From Sporothrix humicola (taxonomy: Eukaryota > Ascomycota > Sordariomycetes > Ophiostomatales > Ophiostomataceae), in NCBI GenBank assembly GCA_021396245.1, contig WNYE01000014.1, positions 310,001 through 374,000 of the forward strand: a stretch of 64,000 bases of DNA, in the 5' to 3' direction. Below the pieces are notes generated by a model, which was given only the letters and a program-made list of their open reading frames with translations, was not told where the DNA came from and did no database searches. This document shows positions 33,772 through 43,670 of this stretch, piece after piece; the stretch's first letter is position 1, and each line of letters begins with the position of its first letter. Both the position numbers and the translations under genes were made by a program.

Positions 33772-34078
33772 GAGTTATGTGTTGGCTTGCTCACATTGCA
33801 GGCCGGAGGGAAGCGGGGGGGGGGGAAAGAAAAGACGCAAAAAGAAAGAAAAAAGGTCAGTCGTAAGAGGCAGCCAATTCTGGAGCAAGGACACCAAAAT
33901 TTCGATAGGCGATGCGTCGCGCGGTCAGAGCATCAAAAAGCCTAAAAATTTAATGGCAGGGATTCCGGCGATAAGATAAGGCCGTGACTTGAGTGGCGAT
34001 AAGCGATAAGTGGCGCCTTCCCAGTCTTTCGGCGAAAGCCTGCAGCTGCCAACATCAGCTCAAGCAATGTCGTCTTAG
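33772..34078. promoter_or_regulatory. divergent intergenic rim2 / 291-aa gene
   Basis: These 307 bp separate two divergent start codons and must hold both promoters. They contain a G11 run at 33,815-33,825 followed by an A/G-rich stretch, and two GATAAG-type sites near 33,970-34,010 that GATA factors could bind. No binding is shown. Confidence 0.4.
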
Positions 34079-34954
34079 ATGAATGAACCCCCTCCACAGC
34101 TCTCGATCCCTCTTGGGACCGTTGATTCTGCCAAACGGCCAAAATGTCCCCCGATTCGCATCTGCACGAAGATGGACCACGACGTTCCCGCCTTCCCCGA
34201 TGACAAGCTGGCCTCCTGCGGCGGCCACGGCACCATGGAAGCCTTGGAGCTAAGCCGCGACCTTGAGAGTGTCGGCATCACTAACTGCTTCTGCGGCGTC
34301 TCGGCGCTTATCTACTATGGTGCCGGCCGCATCCGCGACGACTGGTGGATCGCCGTGCCGACTGACCTGTTTGACCGCGCTGAGGCGCACATCCGTAGGC
34401 GTGTTGACGATGGCACCTATATGCCCGTGCTGCCCTGGCCCTACGCCCAACCTGACTGCCTCGCCCACACGTTTCCACGCTTTAAGGGTGTCGGCATCAA
34501 CTTTTACTTCACGCTGTTCCCGGACAAGTACTTCCACATCGACTGCTGCGAGCCCGCCAATCTCCAGCGTAGCCCTAACGGCCTGCCCTATCCGACGCTC
34601 GCCACCTTCCTACAGAGCTGCCTTGAAACCTACGACCGCGTGACGCTGGCCGATGCTATCGACGGTAGCGACGTCAGCGACGAATGGGGCCAGACACACC
34701 TCGATCTCGACGGCACCATCGACCTAGCATGGGCGCATTGGAAGAACGAGCGCATGGCGGCAGCGAGGGCTCGCGGGTTTCCCGTAATGGGCCGGGCGAC
34801 GACGGTACGTTTTGAGAAGCGGGAGTTGTGGAACCTGATGGTGACGAACAAGGGGGCGCGGAGGGGGTGGACGCAACCGCCGGAGCTGTTTGCGACCCGA
34901 TTCCGGCTACATGGCTCACCGGACCCGTCCAAAATGCTGCGGACAGCATGTTAA
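34079..34954 (+). CDS. uncharacterised 291-aa fungal protein
   Basis: An intronless frame with an ATG at 34,079; later in-frame ATGs (for example 34,172) could also serve. There is no signal peptide or membrane span. The centre contains SVGITNCFCGVSALIYYGAG, then DDWWIAVPTDLFDRAEAHI and LPWPYAQPD, a layout that recalls fungal proteins with a nucleotidyltransferase-like or small-molecule kinase-associated fold. I see no unambiguous catalytic motif and assign no function. The third-position GC bias and uninterrupted length support a real gene. It is divergent from rim2, and a 9-bp minisatellite begins 56 bp after its stop codon, probably within its 3' untranslated region. Confidence 0.65.
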   Translation: MNEPPPQLSIPLGTVDSAKRPKCPPIRICTKMDHDVPAFPDDKLASCGGHGTMEALELSRDLESVGITNCFCGVSALIYYGAGRIRDDWWIAVPTDLFDRAEAHIRRRVDDGTYMPVLPWPYAQPDCLAHTFPRFKGVGINFYFTLFPDKYFHIDCCEPANLQRSPNGLPYPTLATFLQSCLETYDRVTLADAIDGSDVSDEWGQTHLDLDGTIDLAWAHWKNERMAAARARGFPVMGRATTVRFEKRELWNLMVTNKGARRGWTQPPELFATRFRLHGSPDPSKMLRTAC

Positions 34955-35010
34955 TGGGGGAAAAAGAAGGGAAAGAAGGGAATGGAAGGCAGGCGTTGGG
35001 CGTTTCCTGA

Positions 35011-35100
35011 GTATTTGATGTATTTGATGTATTTGATGTATTTGATGTATTTGATGTATTTGATGTATTTGATGTATTTGGCGTTTTTGGCGTATTTGTG
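35011..35100. repeat. 9-bp minisatellite GTATTTGAT
   Basis: Seven perfect copies of GTATTTGAT are followed by three degenerate ones ending GTATTTGTG. The array starts 56 bp after the stop codon of the 291-aa gene. Part of the motif (TGATGTATTTGATGT) also occurs once near 44,766. Confidence 0.95.
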
Positions 35101-35544
35101 TCTATTTTTCTTCTTTTTCTTTTAGTTATCCGCCTTTCTAAGCCGGTTCTGACTATTGGCGAAAATCTAGTCAGACTATCTAGATCTCCCTGCAGTCAAC
35201 GACTTGACCCGGCCACTGGGAAGGACGGGGCAAAGAGCACAATGTAGTACGGCGGCACATTGGCAACGATACGCGGAGTATTGGAATGAGACTGTGTGTA
35301 TTTACTTTGAGACAAAGTGAAGAGAAAGGACGAACAAGAACAAGAAACAGGAACTCAGAACGCCGACATCATAGCCCATAATTTTTTGTTGCCCAGGGGC
35401 GGAACCTTGTCCTTCTACTCTTCGATCTTGATGTTTTATAGCATCACCTACCTGTCCACTTAACGAGTACAAAGAGCAGGGCCCCTGTTTTTTAGCCACC
35501 CCGCCTTTACAAAGAGGACAACAGTCTCCAATCCTTCTATCCCC
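35101..35544. other. intergenic, nothing recognised
   Basis: T-rich DNA directly follows the minisatellite, then mixed sequence up to the phosphotransferase-like relic. I see no gene. Confidence 0.45.
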
Positions 35545-35937
35545 ACAAAAGTTACCTTAACAAAACACATCCCGATTCCACGGGTTCATGCATTTGGACG
35601 TGAGCCCACGTTAATACGAAACGAAGCGAAAGGCAACACTGGTGACGAGAATGATAACGACGGCCGGACGCACGTCATTATGGACTGCGTTGCTGGCGCC
35701 AACCTTGACAAGAAACTCCTGACCACGGCGGACCTAGAACATCAGAGGCATTTTTATTTGCAGCTGGTGGACATTTTGGCGCAGCTACGAAAACTCGGGT
35801 TTCCTCGAATCGGTTCTCTGATACCACCAAGTACGGTCACGCGCTGGCCGTCCGCTGGTGTGCTGCCCCTCTGTCGCGAAGTACCGAACTTCACCTTGTC
35901 TAGACCGTTCTTTAAAACTGCCCTGTCAATGTCCTGA
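35545..35937 (+). pseudogene. relic of an aminoglycoside-phosphotransferase (APH)-like gene
   Basis: One frame from about 35,545 to the stop at 35,937 carries the typical order of a fungal APH-family protein: a beta-strand stretch IPIPRVHAFGREP, then THVIMDCVAGANLDKKL (the usual ILMEYVEG-type hinge), then HFYLQLVDILAQLRKLGFPR and IGSL. The upstream part lacks a good start, since the first in-frame ATG is at 35,680 inside the hinge. The whole catalytic half of the kinase fold, including the HGD and DWE motifs, is missing after IGSL. APH-like proteins in fungi are numerous and mostly of unknown substrate. I read this as a decayed or truncated copy; a short expressed protein from 35,680 (85 aa) cannot be excluded. 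Confidence 0.55.
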
Positions 35938-36216
35938 GTAGCGCCTGATTAGATGCGCGCGAGGTCACGTGGTGGGACAGGGGTTGGTGAGGGCAATCGG
36001 TGCGTAACGCAACAGGCTTAGCTTTTTTGCTTGTGCTCCCTGTAGCCTGCTGTAACACCTTTCGCCATCACCAGCCTTTCCTCACTTCTGACGACGTCAA
36101 CGCAACCACATCACGACAATCCCACAGCCGGGCACAATTTGGCACAGCAAGCCATCGACAAGGATCACCGAGACCATTCTATTTCATATCGAGACGGCAC
36201 CCCCACAACCGCCATC

Positions 36217-37746
36217 ATGTCGATGCTTGGGCGCCAGTCGCCCGACGAGCGCGACGACCGTCTCGGCGGTTCACGGTCTTCAGGGCCTACGCGCAAAGAA
36301 GAAAACGTCTACATCCCGCAGTTTATCACCAAGAGACCTTTCTATGCGATCAACGAAGAAGAAGAGGGCGAGGAAGGAAAGGCGACTGCCGACAGCGCGC
36401 ACGAAGGCACGACCAACATTACGCGCACAGGGTCCCGCGACTATCTCGACCATCAACGGCTCCGTAAGAAGGAGGAAGAATCGAAATGGTACCAGCGCGG
36501 CAAGAAGGTCGGCCCCGTGGCCACCAAGTACCGCAAGGGCGCGTGCGAGAACTGTGGTTCCATGAGCCACGCGAAACGGGACTGCTTCCACCGGCCGCGG
36601 GCACGGCTCGCCAAGTTTTCGGGCGAAGACATCCAGGCGGACGAGCTCGTCGAGGACGTCAAGCTGAGCTGGGACGCGAAGCGAGACCGGTGGCTGGGCT
36701 TCGACCCGCGCGACTACGCGGGCATGATGGCTCAGCGCGAACGCATGAACGAGGCGAGACGTGTGCTCGTGGAGAAGGCTACGGGAGGGGAAGGCGAGAA
36801 GAAGGAGGGCGACAAGGATGCCGATGGGACACGCTACGCCGACGACACGGAGCTGGGCGTGTCGCGCAAAAACGGTGCGGCCGACCTGCGCATGCGCGAA
36901 GACACGGCCCGGTACTTGGTCAATCTCGACATTGACTCGGCCAAGTACGACCCGAAACGGCGCAAGATTGTCGACGGCGGCGCGTTCCTGGACGACTCGG
37001 CGCGCTTGTTTGCAGAAGAAAACTTTGCCAAGGCGTCGGGCGACGCCGAGGCATTTGAAAAGGCCGAGCGGTACGCGTGGGAGGTGCACGACAAGACGGG
37101 CGATGCGAGCCTGCACATGCAGGCGAACCCGACAGCAGCTGCGCACCGGCGCAAGTTGGACCAGGAAGAGGCGCGCAAGAAGCAAAAGGAAATGGACGAT
37201 CTCATGCGGGAAAAATACGGCGTTGCGCCTTCAGACGATGTCCCTGGACTAGACGACAAGGCCGCTGGAGGCGAGAGTGGAGGCCAGGTGACGGTCAGCA
37301 AGAAGAAAGCTGCTCTCCTTGCAACGGCCGTCGCTTCGTCGGAGCACTTTATCGAGTACGACGAGTCGGGCCACGTCAAGGACAAGTACCAGGCGAAACG
37401 GGCCGACCGTTCCAAATACGCCGAGGATGTCTTCCCGCTCAACCACACGTCCGTCTGGGGCAGCTGGTGGAACAACTTCCAATGGGGCTATGCGTGCTGC
37501 CACTCGTTTGTTCGCAACAGTTATTGTACGGGTGCTGACGGCAAGGCTGCGTGGGAACGTGCCGAGCGTCAACGTCTGGGCGACTGGGGCGACGAAAAGG
37601 GCGAAGATGACGAAGATAATGGTGAGCGGAGGATGCTGAAAGAAAAGGGTGAGGACGAGGATGCACTGTCCTATGACGACCGGAGGCGAAGAGACTCGTC
37701 GCCGCCACGGAAACGGAAGAAGGAGAGGAGCTCAAGAGATAATTAG
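36217..37746 (+). CDS. slu7: Slu7 second-step pre-mRNA splicing factor
   Basis: An intronless 509-aa protein. Slu7 acts with Prp18 in the second catalytic step, in 3' splice-site choice. The N-terminal block NVYIPQFITKRPFYA matches the family. A CCHC zinc knuckle starts at C110, reading CENCGSMSHAKRDC with the correct C-x2-C-x4-H-x4-C spacing. The Slu7 core follows, with KLSWDAKRDRWLGFDPRDY, then YDPKRRKIVDGG (about 242) and HTSVWGSWW (about 410) ahead of WGYACCHSFVRNSYC. The tail is basic and Arg/Ser-rich. The ATG at 36,217 is the first in this frame near the conserved block; the frame is open farther upstream but without an ATG. Length and all landmarks fit, so the call is firm. Confidence 0.95.
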   Translation: MSMLGRQSPDERDDRLGGSRSSGPTRKEENVYIPQFITKRPFYAINEEEEGEEGKATADSAHEGTTNITRTGSRDYLDHQRLRKKEEESKWYQRGKKVGPVATKYRKGACENCGSMSHAKRDCFHRPRARLAKFSGEDIQADELVEDVKLSWDAKRDRWLGFDPRDYAGMMAQRERMNEARRVLVEKATGGEGEKKEGDKDADGTRYADDTELGVSRKNGAADLRMREDTARYLVNLDIDSAKYDPKRRKIVDGGAFLDDSARLFAEENFAKASGDAEAFEKAERYAWEVHDKTGDASLHMQANPTAAAHRRKLDQEEARKKQKEMDDLMREKYGVAPSDDVPGLDDKAAGGESGGQVTVSKKKAALLATAVASSEHFIEYDESGHVKDKYQAKRADRSKYAEDVFPLNHTSVWGSWWNNFQWGYACCHSFVRNSYCTGADGKAAWERAERQRLGDWGDEKGEDDEDNGERRMLKEKGEDEDALSYDDRRRRDSSPPRKRKKERSSRDN

Positions 37747-38046
37747 ATATCCTTTACTCCTATTGTGGTTTACTCATTTGCATAGCGATTCAATTATAGC
37801 CATTTTTCACTCTGTAAAGTTCTTTGAAATAAGGTATCATTTGCGTGTATCGCTACCTTTACCTGTGTATCCCGGCGCTCTAAACTTAGGATCTGTCGTA
37901 TACGTTTGTGGTCAACAGACCTTATATAAGGAAACAAAAAGACGGGATATTGCTAAACAAACGCTATCATACAGTACAGGAAAACGAGTAAACGTATATA
38001 GTAAAGCATTATAACACGCTGTGTCTTGAAGCGGGCGAGAATGTAA

Positions 38047-41000
38047 TCAAGTAGAAATGGACGGTCGTTCTTTGTCGAAAGTGGACGCTGGGACATCCGC
38101 CTCATCTTCATTGTGCTCCTTCTCGGGCGATGCAAGGGGAGCCTCAAGGCCCTTGTCGTGCTCGCCATGCTCATCATGAGCTTCTGAGGAGCCGTGCTCT
38201 CCGGTAGCCTGGCCGTCCTCGCCTTCAAGGAAGGCACTGATGACAGACTCGGCCAAAGTGCCCCACTGAGTATCGTCATGAGATTCTTCCTCATCGTCTT
38301 CTAGAGCAGGACTCTCACGTCCACTTTTTTCAGACGCAACATTGGACTCGTGCCGACTGAGAGTAGTGGGCTGCTCATGCAAAGACCCAGAATGGGAGTC
38401 GTTGGCATGTGCAGAGCCGTTGGAGCTGCCGCTTTCCTTGTTGTCGACTTCGATCAGTAGATCACTTGGAGCAGGTCGTTCTTCCGGGCTGTGGTGCACT
38501 TCTGCCGGTTCATGACGTTGTTCTTCATGGGCAGCCGGAACATCCTCGTCGCTCTCCTCTGGCTCCGAGTCGATCGGCGCTTCAACAACCATCATGCCCT
38601 GCTGGTTGTCGTAAGGGGACGCGTACTGTGCATGTCCACCGCCATTGCCGTTGCCATTGCTGTCCACATTCTGTGGTGACAGCCCCAGGATCTCGTCAAA
38701 CGTTGTCGACTGTCCACGGCGATGGACAGGCTTGCGTGGAGGCACTTGCGAAGAGTGGACCTCCTTCCGCTTGATCTTTTGCTGGTCGTGGTGCGGCTGA
38801 GGCATATGCATTAACGACTGGTCCGGGTCGTAAAAGGTCGACTCGGTTGTGGGCCGACGCTTAATCGGGGTGATGCGTGCTGGCAGTGGTGGTGTAGCCG
38901 CAGAGCTTGAGCCTGATGCTGCTGACGAAGACATGGCTGACGAGGCTGCTGCTGCTGCGAGTTCGCTCGGCATAGGAAGCGGCTCGCCCGGTGGCGGCAA
39001 GGGCATGCCACCGCCCATGGGTTTGCTGAGGTCGAGAGGCTCACCACTACTTGTTGTTCGATTCTCGATACCGGCCTTGGCTTTGCGGTCGGCGGCAGCT
39101 GCTGCGGCTGCCGCACGGCGCTGCAAGGCATTGATGCCCCAACGCTTGGCTGACTGTGCGGCACCGGTCATAGCTGCGGCCAGAACAGCACTGCGCTTGG
39201 CAGGCGGCGTGGATCCAGAGTCCGACGAGATGGTCGTGGTAAACGACGGCTCAATTGAGGGTTTGCGGTTAAGTGGCGGTCTCGTGCTTGAACTAGAGCC
39301 GGCCATGCCGGATAGAGACGAAGAGGATGCACGTCCAGAACGCGACTTGAGAGACCGGTCATCGATCGAGCCAGTTTCACTGCCGTCGCCAGTTGTCGAG
39401 GCTTCCGGGGGTGCAGTCTTCGACCGGCTCGCACCCGGAGTTTCTGAGTCGCTAACGGGGAACATGGAATCATCTTCCTCATCTTTATTACTGTTGCGTG
39501 GTGCAGTGGCAGCACGAGTTGCAGTGGGCCCGGGCGTGCTCGAATCAAACGAAGATATACTAGACTTTCTGCTTCGGAGAGTACCGGATGACAGCCAGGA
39601 CACGGCCGAGTTTTGCTTGCCATTCTTGGGCGGCGAGGAGGACTGGATGGATGCCTCGGCATGGGATCTATCCGTGCCAACTGTTGGTTCTGAAGGGCTG
39701 GCAAGCGCGGACGTTGTCCGTGAGAACCTCTTAGGGGGGGACATGCCGACGGAGCTTGTGTCACTGGCGTCACCCGAGCGCTGCTTCTTGTTGTTGATAG
39801 CTTTGGCGGCTGTTGAGCTGGAAGAATCGCCCGCTGCAGTCGTAGCCGCGGCCGTGGCTGCTGGAGATACAGCACCGCTATTCGGGGCACTATGTGTCTT
39901 GCTAAGACGACGCAAACGCAGGACGGCAGGCGAGATATTTTCTTCGTTTTCTGGAGTACCAGAGGCCACACCTGTCGAGGAGGCTGACTTGGCATCCGTT
40001 CCTGAGGCCACACTTGAGCCAACGGCAGGACTGGCACCAGCTCCAGTCTCAACATGGACACCACCGGCCGCTTCTGTGCGGATGGCCGTGCCTTCGTGCT
40101 CGGCATCTGACTCGTCCTCCCATAGACCACCACGGAACGCCTTCTTTTCGGTCGAGAAGAAGGGTGTGTCGTCCCAGAAGGGGAGCACGACGCTCTCAGA
40201 GATGGCCTCTTTGATTTTGCCCTCGATGATTTGAAGAAAGACGGGCCAGGTCAGCTGGCGGGCCATGATAATGGGACGGATTTCCATCTCGATCTTGGGC
40301 ATGTGGCGGAAAGTGAACCAGATGCGGTTACTTGGCGGGCCCTTGATCTTGAGCAGCATGTGACCTTCAAGTTGGGTCAAGACGATGGCTAAGGAGGTCT
40401 TGACTTCCTGCTGGCCGATGGGCGTGCTGACGCGCATTGTAGCGGCGACGTCAATCTCGAAGCGACCCGTATAGCGGACATCGGCCTCGACAATGCACTC
40501 ACCCTCGGCCGTCAAGCTCTTGAGGCGGGGCGATGTAATCTGTGGTGTTGTCTCACCGATATCAACACGCTGTACAACAAGACTCGAGATAAAGTTGGGC
40601 CTTGGTGTGCGCGACAGCTTGGTGATGATCTTGGACTCGACAAATTTGAGGACATCCGATGTCTTGTAGACACCAAGGAATAGGCGGCCCAAAAGAGCGT
40701 TGAGCCAGCGCATCTCGGCAGCTTCTTCCGAAGCGTGCAACCTCTCCATGAGAGAGGTGAGGTGGCGGACATTAATCTCGTGTGGCTTTGGTGCTTTGTC
40801 CAAGCTGCGGAGTAGAGAGAAGTAGAAATCTTCTTTTTCCGAGCAGTTCTCACAGTAAAAGAACCACGGCTGGGGTGCAGGCACATTATGGGCCCTTGCC
40901 CGCTCGTGGTTCCTGGGCGAGAGGTGAATGGCGTTTCGCTTGATAAAGAGCTCGCCCTCGGGGACGACATCGGCACCCGAGTAGATGCCGACATCATGGT

Positions 41001-41610
41001 CGGCCAGTTTGATGACATGGCGCACATCGACTTGTTGGTCGTCGTCAAAGAGGATCAGGTGGCCGTGGCGGAGGACGACATAAAACATATTGTGGGCGTT
41101 TTTCGGCCGTGGACTGGCGGCGTTGCTGACCTCGACCTTGTTCGGGTCGGGTTTTTTGTTGAGCATGCTCCGAAAGAAGGTCTGGTAGACGCTGGGACTG
41201 GGCGGCGCGACTTCGGCCGAGCCGACCGACGAGCCACGCTCGATGGGCCGCAGATTGCCGCCCATGGCGACATATTTGCGGTGGACGGCAAAGTAGCCGG
41301 CGGTCGCAAAATCGTCGGCCGGGTCTTGGCGGTGCTTGTGCTTTTTTGTTTCTCCCGTTCGTTCCTGGGCGTGTTCTCGCCGCACGGTCTCAAGCGTCTT
41401 GATATCGTCGCCTGGCAAGACTAGGCCGTCGTACTTGTAGCCATCCTTTTCTTTGGACGCACCACCAGCTGTTGGTATTGAGTCTGCGCCATCTTGCGCT
41501 TCCGGCTCGACCGGTTTTGTAAAGGCGTAGATAGCCGCCACCAGAAGGAGAGGGATGAACGTCAGGCCTCCGAAGAGGTAGACGAAGAGGAAGGTCGTGA
41601 AGCTCGCCAT
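38047..41610 (-). CDS. nvj2: NVJ2/TEX2-like SMP-domain lipid-transfer protein
   Basis: An intronless 1,187-aa protein. Nvj2 is an ER membrane protein at contact sites with vacuole or Golgi and moves lipids such as ceramide. A transmembrane helix lies at about 6-28 (FLFVYLFGGLTFIPLLLVAA). A PH-like domain spans about 175-271, beginning FYVVLRHGHLILFDDDQQVD. The SMP lipid-transfer domain spans about 292-484, with EMRWLNALLGRLFLGVYKT, WFTFRHMPKIEMEIRPIIMA and VVLPFWDD. The last 700 residues are Ser/Ala/Pro-rich, low complexity and probably disordered, much longer than in yeast Nvj2. I start at 41,610 because it is the first ATG in the frame and places the membrane helix at the N-terminus, as in the family. 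The name is by domain order. Confidence 0.88.
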   Translation of the reverse strand: MASFTTFLFVYLFGGLTFIPLLLVAAIYAFTKPVEPEAQDGADSIPTAGGASKEKDGYKYDGLVLPGDDIKTLETVRREHAQERTGETKKHKHRQDPADDFATAGYFAVHRKYVAMGGNLRPIERGSSVGSAEVAPPSPSVYQTFFRSMLNKKPDPNKVEVSNAASPRPKNAHNMFYVVLRHGHLILFDDDQQVDVRHVIKLADHDVGIYSGADVVPEGELFIKRNAIHLSPRNHERARAHNVPAPQPWFFYCENCSEKEDFYFSLLRSLDKAPKPHEINVRHLTSLMERLHASEEAAEMRWLNALLGRLFLGVYKTSDVLKFVESKIITKLSRTPRPNFISSLVVQRVDIGETTPQITSPRLKSLTAEGECIVEADVRYTGRFEIDVAATMRVSTPIGQQEVKTSLAIVLTQLEGHMLLKIKGPPSNRIWFTFRHMPKIEMEIRPIIMARQLTWPVFLQIIEGKIKEAISESVVLPFWDDTPFFSTEKKAFRGGLWEDESDAEHEGTAIRTEAAGGVHVETGAGASPAVGSSVASGTDAKSASSTGVASGTPENEENISPAVLRLRRLSKTHSAPNSGAVSPAATAAATTAAGDSSSSTAAKAINNKKQRSGDASDTSSVGMSPPKRFSRTTSALASPSEPTVGTDRSHAEASIQSSSPPKNGKQNSAVSWLSSGTLRSRKSSISSFDSSTPGPTATRAATAPRNSNKDEEDDSMFPVSDSETPGASRSKTAPPEASTTGDGSETGSIDDRSLKSRSGRASSSSLSGMAGSSSSTRPPLNRKPSIEPSFTTTISSDSGSTPPAKRSAVLAAAMTGAAQSAKRWGINALQRRAAAAAAAADRKAKAGIENRTTSSGEPLDLSKPMGGGMPLPPPGEPLPMPSELAAAAASSAMSSSAASGSSSAATPPLPARITPIKRRPTTESTFYDPDQSLMHMPQPHHDQQKIKRKEVHSSQVPPRKPVHRRGQSTTFDEILGLSPQNVDSNGNGNGGGHAQYASPYDNQQGMMVVEAPIDSEPEESDEDVPAAHEEQRHEPAEVHHSPEERPAPSDLLIEVDNKESGSSNGSAHANDSHSGSLHEQPTTLSRHESNVASEKSGRESPALEDDEEESHDDTQWGTLAESVISAFLEGEDGQATGEHGSSEAHDEHGEHDKGLEAPLASPEKEHNEDEADVPASTFDKERPSIST

Positions 41611-43183
41611 CGCCGTAGGATGGTGAAGTCGGCGATGGCGAAGAGTAGGAGAGAGAGTAGGGAAGGGTCGGATCAGATCTTGAATTGGTGTGGTGAAGTC
41701 GAAGAAGTGGAGGGGCGGAGGAGGAGGAGGGACGGAAGCTTGCTGGGATGCAAGGCAAGGATCAGCGGGCCGGCTGGCAACGTCGCGAATGGAGAGTTTC
41801 GATAGACACGGTCCGAGAGCTGAGGACTGTTGCCGCTCAAGAAGACACGCGATCAGGCGGGAACAGCGATTACATGTCCATAAGGCGAGGCGAGGGCAGG
41901 AAAGCGTGAGGAGTGGACACAGAGGAAGCTTGTTAAAGAGAGGTTCACGTTGATGATTGTTGTTGAACCGTTGTCCTCTCTTCCGTCTTTCTGGGGCGAG
42001 TTCAGCCGTGTGCAAGCAATTAGCGCGTGGATTGGTGGATTGGCCCAGTGCTGACGTCGGTTGAGCAGCGGTGGGCGGTGGTATTAGCCGCTTCGAGCCA
42101 AAGCGCTGGGGAGCGGGTGGGCCCAAGCTTTTTCTCTGCTAGATCGAGGAACAAGGAGCGATGGGAGAACCGACCAGCTGTTCGTAGGCGAACTTGGAGA
42201 GTTTGGCGTACTTTGTCTGTTGGGAGAACCTGCGCGATGAGAGAGTTTTGTAGTTTCCTTTTATTTCGGGTTTGTTGTGTGACTTTGGCCTTTTTGGATC
42301 TCACATTACACAAAACACAATTTTTGGGCAGGAGTCGCTGAGTGCGACTTCCCTTCTGCGTGCTCACCGTGAAGTCAGCGGTAAGGAAGGCAACTACGAC
42401 GTAATGATACATACGTCCACTGCGAACTGCAGTAGGGTTCAAGGAGGGCGCCTTGGGCGCCACAACGGCCGCCCCACTAAAGCCTACGACATGTTGTGTG
42501 AGTGAATATCTGAGAGCATTTCTCGGAGACTGTGAGCACGATAGACTGAAAAGCAAGTGTATGATTTAGCGATCTACAATTTGTAACTTTTCTTATTCGG
42601 TAGGGCGAACCGAATAGCCTGTCACCATATTGCTGGACTCGACGGCCCCCGCGTTACACCGAGGTCAAGCCTGGCAATCAGGGAATAAATTGCTGCATTC
42701 TAGAGAAGACAAATCGGTTATAAAGGTGAGATCTTATTTTTATACGATCGTTTGGCTGATAAAAGCAGGAAAGCTAACTCATAAAAGCGTATATAAAACT
42801 GTGGGATATAAAGCTAGCATCTTCTCATGTCGTGCAAACCAGTGAACAGGAACAGTCGAAATCGCCGAGAAGTAGGATCTCGAGTAAGACAAAAACGTAA
42901 CTAATTCTGCTATGGAAAAGAGATATAATGATGCAAAAGACAAAAATAACAGTAAACAAGGACTGGACCAAAAGTGGGCAGAATGAATATGAAAAAGAAA
43001 AATGAAAAAGAGACTGGAGAATAAGAATAATGATGAAAGCAAACTGCATCATAGCAAGAAGCTGAGCATCGCTGCAACAGACATCATCCGCTCTTCTCGC
43101 ACCTCGCCGTACCAACTCGTTATCCTGTCATCCTCGCTCGGCGTACATTCGTGGACTAGACTCTGACGTCGCTTCTTGCCTGT
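41611..43183. other. intergenic nvj2 / snx3
   Basis: The frame of nvj2 stays open upstream to about 42,126 but has no ATG, so this is read as leader. The remainder holds the nvj2 promoter and the 3' side of snx3. No other gene is visible. Confidence 0.5.
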
Positions 43184-43670
43184 TTACCAGGCGTTCCTGT
43201 CCCAGTTGGGGTCTATACTGTTAGTACATGCGCACTGTCCAACACACGTCTCCTCCTCGGCTCTACTCACCCTGAACAAAGGCCGCCATGACCTTGCTGC
43301 CGGTCTGCAAAAGCGGGTGCCCGACGACAATCTTCAAGAACTTCTCGAGGCCCGCGCGCCGCGCCTCGATGACGTCGTCGCTGAAGCGGTTGGTGAAGAC
43401 CTTGCCGGGCAGCGGGGGGATGGTGACGCGGGCGCTCTCGCGCTCGAGGATGTCGCGAAAGTACTCAAAGTCCGAGTAGCGGCGGCGGACGACGCTCTGG
43501 CGGACCTTGAAGGCGGGGATGTTGGTGCGGCAGTCGATTTCGTAGTCGGTGTACATGGAGCGGCCGACGCCGTGGGTGCGGGGGTTGCGGACTTCGATTT
43601 CCAAAAAGTTTTCGGGCGGGCCGTAGATCTCGTCAAACGACTGAGGCCGGCTTTCGGGGAGGGTCTGCAT
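43184..43670 (-). CDS. snx3: sorting nexin Snx3/Grd19
   Basis: Two exons, 43,670-43,271 and 43,212-43,184, encode 142 aa, the normal size of Snx3. It binds PI3P on endosomes and works with retromer to return proteins to the Golgi. Almost the whole protein is a PX domain, with FDEIYGPPENFLEIEV, the PI3P-binding RRRYSDFEYF, and IPPLPGKVFTNRF. The 58-bp intron (donor GTGAGT, branch CTAAC, acceptor TATAG) joins AAFVQ to DPNWDRNAW, the typical C-terminus, encoded by a last exon of only 29 nt. The ATG at 43,670 gives the expected start MQTLPESRPQSFDEIYGPP; upstream codons in frame have no ATG. Confidence 0.96.

Noticed and set aside
41611..42126. In-frame upstream extension of the nvj2 frame (172 codons)
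   Set aside because: It contains no ATG, is low complexity, and would bury the N-terminal membrane anchor.
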